NCBI RefSeq assembly: GCF_026891035.1 | Contig: NZ_JAPTGG010000003.1 | Coordinates: forward strand, 1 to 64,000 | DNA: 64,000 nt | Reading direction: 5' to 3' | Source of the DNA: Dasania phycosphaerae | Lineage (GTDB): Bacteria; Pseudomonadota; Gammaproteobacteria; Pseudomonadales; Dasaniaceae | Shown: piece by piece, positions 55,815-63,923 of the stretch | How positions within the stretch are numbered: the stretch's first letter is position 1 | Layout of the letters: each line of letters opens with the position of its first letter | Program-made: the position numbers and the translations under genes | The notes under the pieces: generated by a model | The model's input: only the letters and a program-made list of their open reading frames with translations | What the model was told of the DNA's origin: nothing | Databases searched by the model: none

Positions 55815-57539
55815 TTATTTTATTTTATTGGTTTGCAGGGCTATGTCGGCACAGCGCTGCTCACCTTTATCAAAATAGGCTACCGCATCGGCGGTAGTCG
55901 CAAATATATGTTGCTGTGCTAGCCGCTCTGCCAGTGGTGAGCTCAGCAGCGCATCGCGCACCGGGCCAATTAAATGTGACAGGTATAATTCAATACCTTG
56001 TTGCTGCAAACTTTCTATTACATGGTCCAGCATTTTAATGGCGGTGCTATCTATGCTGTTTACGGATTCAGCATCAAAGATCACAACTTTTAAGCTGCCA
56101 CTGGGGCGTTGCTTAATCCAGCTATAGAGTTTGCTAGTGAAATAATCGCTATTGGCAAAATACAGCGGGGCATCAAAGCGAAAGATTAATAGCTCGGCAC
56201 GTATACGCGCCTGTTTAAAGCGGCTGATATTGCGATAAAGCTGGCGATCTTCCAGCAGCCCCAGCTCAGTCATATGAGGTATGGCACTGCGATAAACCAC
56301 CACCATAATGGATACCGCCACCCCTGCCAGCAAGCCTTGCTGCACCCCTAGTGCTAAAGTAATAACAAAAGTAACCAGCAGTGATAGAAACTCTTTTTTA
56401 TCTTGCAGTAATAAGCTTTTCATTTCGCTGTATTTAAACAGCCCCAGTACCGACATAATAATAATCGCCGCCAATATAGTTTTAGGCAGCGGGTACAGGG
56501 CAAATAAAGGTGTGAGAAACAGCAGTATAAAAGCAATAAACACCGCCGAGATAATCGCGGCCACTTGCGTTTGCGCGCCCGCCTTAACAAAAGCCGCACT
56601 GCGTGAAAAACTGGCCGATACCGGAAAAGCGCGAAATAAGGCGCCTATAGTATTGGCCAAGCCCAAGGCAATCAGCTCCTGATTAGGCTTGCTCATAAGT
56701 TTGTCGCCAGGCTGTTCTTGCGATTTAGCAATAGAGATGCTGCCCACATAACCCATAAAAGCCACGGTAAAAGCCACCGGTAAGAGTTGGCTGATTTGCT
56801 GCCAATCAAGAGTGGGCAGCGCTAGCAGGGGCAAGCCTTGGGGTATGCTCGCAATACTGGCTACGCCGTGCTGTGAAAGCTGTAGCAAACCCGATAGCAA
56901 CATCCCCAGCACTAACAGAATCAGCGCTATAGGCAGTTTGGGGGTATAGCGGCTACTGAGAAAAATCAGCACTAGGCTACTCAATCCTAAGATTAGGGTA
57001 TGCTGGTTCCATTGTGCACTGTTGCTTAACAGCTCATATAACTGAGCTAAAAAATGGCCGCTGGCTATAGGCATACCCACCAGGCTTTGCAGTTGGCTGG
57101 CCATAATAATTACTGCGGCTGCGGAGGTATAACCCACGATCACCGGGTAGGATAAAAAATTGGCAATAAACCCCAGCCGCAGCAGGCCAAAGGCAAACTG
57201 TAATAAGCCCACTAATAGGGTTAGGGTAAAAGCCAGTTGCAAATAGTGCTCGCTGCCGGGTTCGGCCAACAGGCTCAAACCCGAGAGTATTAATATGGCA
57301 TCTAAGGCCACCGGCCCTATGGAAACTTTATTGGAGCTGCCCAATAAGGCATAGATCAGCGGCGGGAAAATCGCTGCGTACAGGCCCACCTCTGGCGGTA
57401 AGCCCGCTACCATGGCATAGCCCATGCTTTGGGGTATTAACAACACCCCTATGGTCAAACCGGCTAGCAGATCATCTTTAAAACTGTTGCGAGTATAGCC
57501 CTGTAGCCATAGTAAACCGGGGAATAACTTGAATAGCAT
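55815..57539 (-). CDS. SulP family anion transporter with STAS domain
   Basis: 574-aa inner-membrane protein with the SulP signature (DLLAGLTIGVLLIPQSMGYA), about 12 helices, and a C-terminal STAS domain (about 440-550) containing the FDAESVNSIDSTAIKML segment. Substrate may be sulfate or bicarbonate/dicarboxylate. Confidence 0.93.
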   Translation of the reverse strand: MLFKLFPGLLWLQGYTRNSFKDDLLAGLTIGVLLIPQSMGYAMVAGLPPEVGLYAAIFPPLIYALLGSSNKVSIGPVALDAILILSGLSLLAEPGSEHYLQLAFTLTLLVGLLQFAFGLLRLGFIANFLSYPVIVGYTSAAAVIIMASQLQSLVGMPIASGHFLAQLYELLSNSAQWNQHTLILGLSSLVLIFLSSRYTPKLPIALILLVLGMLLSGLLQLSQHGVASIASIPQGLPLLALPTLDWQQISQLLPVAFTVAFMGYVGSISIAKSQEQPGDKLMSKPNQELIALGLANTIGALFRAFPVSASFSRSAAFVKAGAQTQVAAIISAVFIAFILLFLTPLFALYPLPKTILAAIIIMSVLGLFKYSEMKSLLLQDKKEFLSLLVTFVITLALGVQQGLLAGVAVSIMVVVYRSAIPHMTELGLLEDRQLYRNISRFKQARIRAELLIFRFDAPLYFANSDYFTSKLYSWIKQRPSGSLKVVIFDAESVNSIDSTAIKMLDHVIESLQQQGIELYLSHLIGPVRDALLSSPLAERLAQQHIFATTADAVAYFDKGEQRCADIALQTNKIK

Positions 57540-57652
57540 AAATCGGGTCCTAAGGATGAGAGCTATGGCGGAAAATAAAAAAGATAAAATCTAGGCCAGT
57601 ACAGGCAGTTAAACGGCGAAAAAGTTTCGCATAAGCCATACCGCCTTTTGCA

Positions 57653-58099
57653 TCAGTACTGCTTATTAGCTGCGGCCTGGTAAATGCGCTGAAAGCCCTT
57701 AACGCTAAAACCATTCATGCGCTGATTGCCCACTAAAATCACCGGTACCCCTTTGGCCCCCAGTGCCTTATATTCACGTTTGGCGCGGGGATTTTTATCA
57801 ATATCCAGCTCGGTAAAAGCTATGCCTTGCGCTTTAAAATATTGTTTGGCTTTTTTGCAGTAACCACACCACGCGGCGGAATACATGATGACATTGCGGG
57901 AGTTACTATTAGCCTGGCCTAGCGATTCGAAAGAAACATGTTGGTAACTATTAATTTTTAAGGTGACTGTTTCTACGGGCTGCTGGGTATCTTTGCTATC
58001 GCTAAAATGCACCCGGCCCTGTTCATCAGTCCACTTATAAATCTCAGCGTGGCTGCTGTGGGTAAGTAGTAGGGCCAACAATAAAATCAAATAATGCAT
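57653..58099 (-). CDS. Exported DUF4124-glutaredoxin protein
   Basis: From ATG 58099 the protein is 148 aa: a signal peptide (MHYLILLLALLLTHSSHA), a short DUF4124 segment (EIYKWTDEQGRVHFSD) and a glutaredoxin domain with redox site WCGYC and cis-proline GVPVILV. Probable periplasmic thiol-disulfide protein. The longer open frame upstream lacks a sensible N-terminus. Confidence 0.88.
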   Translation of the reverse strand: MHYLILLLALLLTHSSHAEIYKWTDEQGRVHFSDSKDTQQPVETVTLKINSYQHVSFESLGQANSNSRNVIMYSAAWCGYCKKAKQYFKAQGIAFTELDIDKNPRAKREYKALGAKGVPVILVGNQRMNGFSVKGFQRIYQAAANKQY

Positions 58100-58148
58100 G
58101 CCTAAAGCTCCATGGCGGCCAGGGTTTATCGTAGCAAGCTTAACGCAA

Positions 58149-58481
58149 TCATAGATGCCTAGGGGCAAAAATAATAATAGCCATACCCAATAGGGCGGTT
58201 AGGCTACCGACTATATCCCAGACACTGGGGCTAATGCCATCAACCAGCCACAGCCAAACAATCGCCATACCTATATAAACCCCACCGTAAGCAGCATAAA
58301 CCCGACCAGCAGCCTCCGGATGCAGTGATAACAGCCAAGCAAAGGCCGCCAAGCTGGCGGCGGCGGGGATAAGTAGTAAGGCACTTTTGCCCTGCTTTAA
58401 CCATAAGTAGGGCAGGTAGCAGCCTGCAATTTCGGCCAAAGCGGTAAGGGCAAATAAGCCCAGGGTTTTCAGTTCGAACAT
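58149..58481 (-). CDS. YnfA-family small membrane protein
   Basis: 110 aa from ATG 58481 with four hydrophobic helices and the family motifs ALAEIAGCYLPYLWL and GRVYAAYGGVYI. The family is related to small multidrug resistance transporters; function here unproven. Confidence 0.9.
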   Translation of the reverse strand: MFELKTLGLFALTALAEIAGCYLPYLWLKQGKSALLLIPAAASLAAFAWLLSLHPEAAGRVYAAYGGVYIGMAIVWLWLVDGISPSVWDIVGSLTALLGMAIIIFAPRHL

Positions 58482-58583
58482 ATAATCCAGCCTAAGCAAG
58501 AGGTTTGGGGTTTAGTGTAAAGCAAAGTCGGGCCTAGCCACAGCGCCCGAATAGGCGCAAACAGTGTGTCAGTTTTTTTTACA

Positions 58584-58630
58584 TAAAATCAAATAAATAA
58601 GCAGCCACAAATTATATCTATTTGATTTTA
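58584..58630. promoter_or_regulatory. 12-bp perfect inverted repeat upstream of PEP-CTERM gene
   Basis: TAAAATCAAATA (58584-58595) and TATTTGATTTTA (58619-58630) are exact inverted copies 23 bp apart. They end 14 bp before a candidate sigma-54 promoter. The position fits an activator or repressor site; the binding protein is unknown. Confidence 0.55.
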
Positions 58631-58643
58631 AAGGATAAAAAAG

Positions 58644-58660
58644 TTGGCCCAGCTAATGCA
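58644..58660 (+). promoter_or_regulatory. Candidate sigma-54 (RpoN) promoter
   Basis: TTGGCCCAGCTAATGCA has the invariant GG and GC separated by exactly 10 bases and matches most of the TGGCACG-N4-TTGCA consensus. It would start transcription about 30 nt before the PEP-CTERM start codon. PEP-CTERM genes are known to be driven by RpoN with the PrsK/PrsR system. Confidence 0.6.
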
Positions 58661-58672
58661 TAAGGAGTGGAT

Positions 58673-58705
58673 ATGTTAATTGTTTCTAAGGCTATACAAA
58701 CATGA
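58673..58705 (+). CDS. Possible 10-codon leader ORF before the PEP-CTERM gene
   Basis: ATG 58673 has a strong Shine-Dalgarno (AAGGAG at 58662-58667) and opens a frame reading MLIVSKAIQT. Its TGA overlaps the next gene's ATG (ATGA). The following gene has only a weak ribosome site of its own, so translational coupling is plausible. Could be chance. Confidence 0.35.
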   Translation: MLIVSKAIQT

Positions 58706-59280
58706 AAAACCTAATACTAGCTATTTTAACGTCTTTTACAGCTATGACTGCCAATGCTGCATTGATTGAAATTTACGAATCAAACACGGGCATAGGTAAT
58801 ATTGCCCAGGCGCAAGCGGTTATCGATAATGCTGCCGCTGCCGACACTACGGCCGATAGCGATACCATCTTTTTCAGTGATGTAGGCCATCATGGTGCAC
58901 CGGCTTTTCCCGGCGCCCACCACACCACTTTTGTACTAAAAGCCAGTGGTCTGATTGATACTTCTAATTATTCTGCCCTGTGGATATCTCACGACGACGG
59001 TATAGATGTAGACGTCAATGGCAACGACTTTTACACCTATAATGGCAACACCGCTTTACGAGGCAGTGGCTGGTTATCACTAGGTGCTGACGCCGGTTTA
59101 CAAAGCTTTGATTTGTTATTTTGGGAGCACGGCGGTGCAGCCTCAGTGTTGGTATATGGCTGGTTACGTGACACTAACAGCTATGAAGTTGCGAAAGTGG
59201 CCACCGTTGCCGAGCCCGGTTCTATTGCCTTATTAGCTTTAGGTTTGATAGGTCTAGGTGTGGCGCGACGCAAAGCCTAA
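58702..59280 (+). CDS. PEP-CTERM sorting-domain protein
   Basis: 192-aa secreted protein: signal peptide (MKNLILAILTSFTAMTANA), a beta-rich middle with Asp/Gly-rich HDDGIDVDVNG, and a C-terminal sorting tail with VAEPGSIALLALGLIGLGVARRKA characteristics: PEP-like motif, hydrophobic helix and basic end. Such proteins are processed by an exosortase, usually tied to exopolysaccharide; no exosortase gene lies in this window. The middle may act on the cell surface or matrix; function unknown. Confidence 0.88.
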   Translation: MKNLILAILTSFTAMTANAALIEIYESNTGIGNIAQAQAVIDNAAAADTTADSDTIFFSDVGHHGAPAFPGAHHTTFVLKASGLIDTSNYSALWISHDDGIDVDVNGNDFYTYNGNTALRGSGWLSLGADAGLQSFDLLFWEHGGAASVLVYGWLRDTNSYEVAKVATVAEPGSIALLALGLIGLGVARRKA

Positions 59281-59300
59281 TTTTATAATTGCTCTGCTAA

Positions 59301-59347
59301 AAACCTCATAGCGTGGCCGCAGCCGGTACACACTATGAGGTTTTTTT
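59301..59347 (+). terminator. Intrinsic terminator after PEP-CTERM gene
   Basis: AACCTCATAG (59302-59311) pairs with CTATGAGGTT (59333-59342), followed by a T-run to 59347. 22 bp after the stop codon. Confidence 0.9.
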
Positions 59348-59444
59348 GTGCCTGTTGGTTTTTCTCTCTAAGCTTTTAAGCTCAGCTGTGGCAGTGTTCT
59401 TACAGCGCGTGCCTGTTGTTGATAAATCTCGTCTATGGCCTGCT

Positions 59445-60260
59445 TCATAGCGGCTTATTATTGCTGCTGGCGCGCAGCTTGTAGTCACCCGGTGTTATCC
59501 CCACGGTTTGGCGAAATTGGCGTATAAAATGTGCCTGGTCATAAAAGCCTGCTTGGTAGCCTATGTCGGTAAGGCTGTATTGTTGGGGGGCTTGTTTTAA
59601 TAGTTGCCGGGCGTACTGCACTTGTTGCAAGCGGCTGTATTGCTTGGGGGCTAAACCCAGGTGGCGTTTAAAAACACGGTCCAACTGGCGCTGGCTTAGT
59701 GCCAAGCTGGCGCTGAGTTGCGGTATGGCTTGTAGGCCGTGGTGCTGGTCTATATATGCCAAAGCCTTTTGCAGGCGTTGATCATAAGCGGGTTGATTAT
59801 TGAGTTGTGCGATTAGCCGCTGCTCTATTAAGGCTATGCGTTCGCCAGCACTGCTAAGCGCAGCTAGCTGTGCGGCCAATTCATCCCCCAAGTGTGAGAG
59901 CGCTAATTCGGCGGGGTTAACAATGCTATCCAGTAATTCAACTAAGGGCAGGCCAAATATGCTGTGGCCAGCACCAGGTTTAAAACGTATACCCAGTGCC
60001 TGCACGTTGCCGTGTGCAAAAAATTGTGTAGAGCTGCGGCGCGGGCCGGTGATTAAGCTGCCTTGGCTTAGGAAACTGCTGTGCAGCTGTATAGGGTCGG
60101 CAAAATTAAAAATAATGCCGCTGCCTCCTTCGGAGTGCATATAGTCCGGTGCTATGGAGGCTTGCTTGGCAGTGTTGATTTGCCAATAGCACTCTACATA
60201 GGGCGCCAGTGCCGGGCTGGGGGCATAGCGTTGAAAACCGAGATGAGTAAGCTTGTGCAT
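59445..60260 (-). CDS. AraC-family transcriptional regulator
   Basis: 271 aa from ATG 60260. N-terminal domain of the type beginning YAPSPALAPYVECYW (DUF6597-like), C-terminal double HTH with LSQRQLDRVFKRHLG and GFYDQAHFIRQFRQTVGITPGDY. Divergent from the AhpD-like gene, which it may control. Confidence 0.9.
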   Translation of the reverse strand: MHKLTHLGFQRYAPSPALAPYVECYWQINTAKQASIAPDYMHSEGGSGIIFNFADPIQLHSSFLSQGSLITGPRRSSTQFFAHGNVQALGIRFKPGAGHSIFGLPLVELLDSIVNPAELALSHLGDELAAQLAALSSAGERIALIEQRLIAQLNNQPAYDQRLQKALAYIDQHHGLQAIPQLSASLALSQRQLDRVFKRHLGLAPKQYSRLQQVQYARQLLKQAPQQYSLTDIGYQAGFYDQAHFIRQFRQTVGITPGDYKLRASSNNKPL

Positions 60261-60427
60261 CACCGTAAGCCTAAAGCAAGGGCTGTAACAAAGAGGGCTC
60301 AGTATAACAAAAGCGTTATTGGAAAATAGCAACGCAATATAAATGCTGGCATGTCCAAAATATACAATGCCGGCTTAGCTGCAGTGTTTATGCTACAGCC
60401 AGTGTTAACTATTAAGAGGAAGCCCCC

Positions 60428-60916
60428 ATGTCCGTACGATTAAACTATTATCAAGTCGCGCCTGCGGCTATGGCTAGCTTATTTGCTGTAGAGCGCTACC
60501 TTAACGCGCAATCGCAGGGTTTAACTAAGACCTTGCTTGAGCTGGTAAAAATCCGTGTATCGCAACTAAACGGCTGTGCCTATTGTTTGGATATGCACAG
60601 CAAAGATAGCCGCGCCTTAGGTGAAAGCGAGCAGCGTTTATATACTTTGTCGGCCTGGCGAGTTGCCCCCTTTTACACACCAGCCGAACGCGCCGCCTTG
60701 GCCTGGGCCGAAGCCCTAACTCAGCTACCACAGCATGAAAACTGCGCCGAGCTGCTTAGCGAGCTGCGTGGCTATTTAGACGATAAGGCGATAGTCGATC
60801 TTAGCTTAGCGGTGTGCAGCATTAATACTTGGAATCGTTTCACCCATGCCTTTGGTGCCGATGTGGGTTCATACCAGCCGGGCCAGTTTCAGCACTTACT
60901 TTCAGAAAACCAGTAG
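60428..60916 (+). CDS. AhpD-like carboxymuconolactone decarboxylase family protein
   Basis: 162 aa with the redox site Cys50-AY-Cys53 and nearby His57 in LNGCAYCLDMHSKD, the AhpD-type alkylhydroperoxidase motif. Likely a thiol peroxidase-related protein. AGAGGAAG Shine-Dalgarno upstream; 9 bp before the thioredoxin gene, so a redox operon. Confidence 0.9.
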   Translation: MSVRLNYYQVAPAAMASLFAVERYLNAQSQGLTKTLLELVKIRVSQLNGCAYCLDMHSKDSRALGESEQRLYTLSAWRVAPFYTPAERAALAWAEALTQLPQHENCAELLSELRGYLDDKAIVDLSLAVCSINTWNRFTHAFGADVGSYQPGQFQHLLSENQ

Positions 60917-60925
60917 GATAAAGCC

Positions 60926-61852
60926 ATGAGATGTTTGCACAGCCTATGGCCTGTTTGGCTAGCAGGCCTCTTATTAGTGAACACGGCTGAAGCCTACCAG
61001 CGGCAATTACTGGCTGCTGAACTTCGCGATGTTAGGGAGCAGGCGGTAGATATGCGCCAGTGGCTGGGGAACAAGCCGCTGTATTTAAAATTTTGGGCGA
61101 GTTGGTGTGTGCCCTGCAATCAGCAAATGCCACATTATGTGGAGGCTTATAACAAATACGGTGATGACATTGTTTTTTTATCGGTCAATATCGATGTCAA
61201 CGATGACAGGGCGGCGGTGCTGGCCATGTTAGAAAAATACGGCATGGCCATGCCCACCCTGCAAGATAGTGACGGCCGTTTAAGCCAGGCCTTTGATTTG
61301 CTGGGCACGCCCTTGCATATCTTGCTGGATAGCCGGGGACAGTTGGTGCATCAAGGCCACAAAGTAGACGCTTTGTTAAAGCAAAGATTGGACACCTTGG
61401 CGACGGCCAACAAGACGCTGACTGGCATAAGTCCAGCGCTAAAGGCTGCTGACGAAGAACTACCCAGCCCCAGCAGCAAGGGGGTGAGCACGCTCTATTT
61501 TACAGCCACTTGGTGTGATTGGTATTTGGCCGAGTCGAGGCCCCAGCAAAGTAAAAACTGTAGTTTAGGCCAGCATTATATTAAGCAACTACAGGCAGCC
61601 CACCCCGATTTAGTCGTACATAGCTTGGTGTCGCGGCTGTGGACAGGAGCTGCCGATGCACAGCAGTACCAGCACAAGTACCAGTTGCAACAGCCGCCAC
61701 AGATAGATAAAAGCAATGCCCTGTTTTTGCGCTATGGGGTAAAAAAACTACCCACCTTATTGGTTTTTAATAATGGCAAGCAAGCCCTGCGTATCACCGA
61801 TTTTTCATCCTATGATGAGGTAGATAAGCAGCTGCAAGGGCTAATCAAATAA
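60926..61852 (+). CDS. Exported protein with one active and one degenerate thioredoxin domain
   Basis: 308 aa: signal peptide ending near TAEA, a TlpA-like thioredoxin domain with Trp60-Cys61-VP-Cys64 and cis-Pro in GTPLHILLD, then a second thioredoxin-like domain (about 185-305). In the second the active site reads WCDWY, so the resolving Cys is lost, though Cys212 and a cis-Pro (KLPTLLV) remain. Likely periplasmic; acts with or beside the AhpD-like protein. Confidence 0.88.
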   Translation: MRCLHSLWPVWLAGLLLVNTAEAYQRQLLAAELRDVREQAVDMRQWLGNKPLYLKFWASWCVPCNQQMPHYVEAYNKYGDDIVFLSVNIDVNDDRAAVLAMLEKYGMAMPTLQDSDGRLSQAFDLLGTPLHILLDSRGQLVHQGHKVDALLKQRLDTLATANKTLTGISPALKAADEELPSPSSKGVSTLYFTATWCDWYLAESRPQQSKNCSLGQHYIKQLQAAHPDLVVHSLVSRLWTGAADAQQYQHKYQLQQPPQIDKSNALFLRYGVKKLPTLLVFNNGKQALRITDFSSYDEVDKQLQGLIK

Positions 61853-61861
61853 GTTAAATCC

Positions 61862-62830
61862 TTAGCGCGGCTTTGGGCTATCGGCCACCGCAACCCACTT
61901 AGCATTGCGGCCGCGGCCGGTGGCTTGCAGCCAGCCCTCTTGCCTACACTGGCGTACCACCTTGCGTATCATATCTGGCCCTATGGTGGGCAGTTGCTGG
62001 CCTAACTCTGTTAAAGAAAAAGGGCCGTCAAAACTGGCTAGGGTTTGTTTAATCAACTGGGTTTTGCCGCCGCGCTTATTGCTGATGTTGGCCTGTTGGT
62101 AGGCTAGCTGAAAATTCTCATAACTGTGTTGCAGCACTTGCCAGCAGTAGCTTAGCCACTCGGCGGGGGATGCCTGTTGTTGGCTGTAGGCATAGAGCTG
62201 GCGATAACACTGCGGGTCATCTTTGAGCACTAGCGGCTCCAGGGCCTGGTACTGCAACACGCTATGGCCCTGTTCTATTAATAATTGCCTAAGCAGCAAT
62301 AGCGCGATACGGCGGTTGCCGTTTAAAAAAGGGAATAGCTGTAAAAACTCAGCAATAAAAATAGGTATAGCCACTAAGGGCTCTATGCCTGCGGCGATAT
62401 GGCCGCGTAAATTGTGCAGCTGTTGATCTATGCCTTGGGCCACCGGTGTGCTGTGGCTGCTAATGCTAATACGTTGGCCGCTCAGGTGGCGCAATGGCAG
62501 GCTGAGTTTGAGCTCGCGCCACTGCCCGCCCTTGGGGTGTAACTGCTGGTGCAGCTGCTGAATGTGTTGGGCGTTTAAGTGTTTAAGCTCTAAGCCCTGA
62601 ACGTATTTAAGCGCCGCTAAATAATTAAAAGCGGCACCGTCTAAGGTTAAGGTGCTTAATAGCAGGTCGGCTTGCTGCTGGCTGCGCTGGGCTAAATTCG
62701 CCAGCCAATCAGCCGAGGCGGGCGCTTGAGCCTGATAGCGGCCCTGGCAGTATTTGAGCGCAGCCAGTTGCTGGCTTTGGGCCAGGCTGTAGCTGGTTTG
62801 GGATAGATTGAAGGTGGCAGTGGTTTCCAT
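61862..62830 (-). CDS. Fic-domain protein with degenerate active site
   Basis: 322 aa from ATG 62830. The layout is Fic-like: N-terminal helices, a central Fic core and a C-terminal winged-helix segment (SLTELGQQLPTIGPDMIRKVVRQ). The catalytic HPFxDGNGRxxR motif appears as FPFLNGNRRIAL (166-177): the catalytic His is Phe, Asp is Asn, a glycine is Arg, and the last Arg is Leu. It should not transfer AMP by the usual mechanism and may act as a DNA-binding or scaffold protein. Gln-rich composition throughout. Confidence 0.85.
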   Translation of the reverse strand: METTATFNLSQTSYSLAQSQQLAALKYCQGRYQAQAPASADWLANLAQRSQQQADLLLSTLTLDGAAFNYLAALKYVQGLELKHLNAQHIQQLHQQLHPKGGQWRELKLSLPLRHLSGQRISISSHSTPVAQGIDQQLHNLRGHIAAGIEPLVAIPIFIAEFLQLFPFLNGNRRIALLLLRQLLIEQGHSVLQYQALEPLVLKDDPQCYRQLYAYSQQQASPAEWLSYCWQVLQHSYENFQLAYQQANISNKRGGKTQLIKQTLASFDGPFSLTELGQQLPTIGPDMIRKVVRQCRQEGWLQATGRGRNAKWVAVADSPKPR

Positions 62831-62938
62831 GTGGCTTAATATAGGTATTAAATTAACTTGATGCCACTTAGAAATAGATTTACAGGCGCTGGAGTATAGT
62901 TCTACCAATAAAATAAGGTATTAATTTTAGTTAATGCC

Positions 62939-63790
62939 TTATTCTGATTTTCTTAATGACTGCAGCCCGCGGTTTACTTTTTGTAGGTGCTCACCAATGG
63001 CGGGGCCTTTGGCCTTGGATACACCTACGGCCAGAATATCAATCACAGCCATATGGGCGATGCGTGAGGGCAGTGGTGTGTAGTTTTCGGTGTCTTCTTC
63101 CACATCTATATGCAGGGGGATATCGCACTCCAGCGCTACCGGGGTATTACTGGGCGCTAAGCCAATAATGGTGGCCCCTGACTCTTTCACTAAGCTCATG
63201 GCATCTAGCAGTATTTGGGTGCGGCCAGATTGGGAGATGGCGACCACCACATCCTCGTCGGTGAGTGACATGGCCGACATGGCTTGGATATGGGGATCGG
63301 AGTAGGCAGAAGAGGGGATTTGCAGGCGGAAAAACTTATGCTGAGCATCGGTGGCCACCGGGCTGGAAGCACCAAAGCCGTAAAACTCTACCCGCCTAGC
63401 CAGCATTAGCGCGGCCACGGCCTGCTCTATGGTGTATACATCTATGCTATCGCGCACCCGCTTTAAGGTGTCTATGGTGGAGTCGAACACCTTGTTGGTG
63501 TATTCCCGCGCCGAGTCGGACTCGTTAAGGCTAAACTCCTGGTATTGCGAGTTGTGGGCAATGTGTTGGGCCAGCAGCACCTTAAAATCCTGAAAGCCAC
63601 TGCAACCTATGGCGCGGCAAAAGCGCACCACGGTAGGCTCGCTAACATCGGCGGCACTGGCCAGGTCGACAATGCGGCGGTGTATGACCTCGCCGGGGTT
63701 GGCCAGCACATACTCAGCAACCTTGCGCTCGGACTTGCGCAAATTGGGCTCACAGCTTTCTATAATTTTAATAATATTACGTGGCTTCAC
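62939..63790 (-). CDS. hexR: RpiR-family regulator HexR
   Basis: 283 aa: N-terminal HTH (about 1-77, with ASAADVSEPTVVRFCRAIGCSGFQDFK) and a C-terminal SIS domain (about 125-255, with AISQSGRTQILLDA) that senses 2-keto-3-deoxy-6-phosphogluconate in the HexR group. Regulates central sugar metabolism in many gammaproteobacteria. Its usual zwf/edd neighbours are not in this window. Confidence 0.88.
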   Translation of the reverse strand: MKPRNIIKIIESCEPNLRKSERKVAEYVLANPGEVIHRRIVDLASAADVSEPTVVRFCRAIGCSGFQDFKVLLAQHIAHNSQYQEFSLNESDSAREYTNKVFDSTIDTLKRVRDSIDVYTIEQAVAALMLARRVEFYGFGASSPVATDAQHKFFRLQIPSSAYSDPHIQAMSAMSLTDEDVVVAISQSGRTQILLDAMSLVKESGATIIGLAPSNTPVALECDIPLHIDVEEDTENYTPLPSRIAHMAVIDILAVGVSKAKGPAIGEHLQKVNRGLQSLRKSE

Positions 63791-63923
63791 GGCGGCCCTT
63801 AGTCTTGGCTACAGATATTGGTGAGGGTAGTGGGTAAAAGGGGAGTGTAACCATTTTTTTTAAATCCGTCCCCTGCACAATTGCAGAATAACTGCGCAAT
63901 GAATTCTGATAGAATCCCTCGCC

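Noticed and set aside
63873..63886. CTGCACAATTGCAG before uvrD as a LexA (SOS) box
   Set aside because: The CTG and CAG are separated by 8 bases instead of the 10 of the gammaproteobacterial LexA box, so it is only a palindrome near an SOS-type gene.
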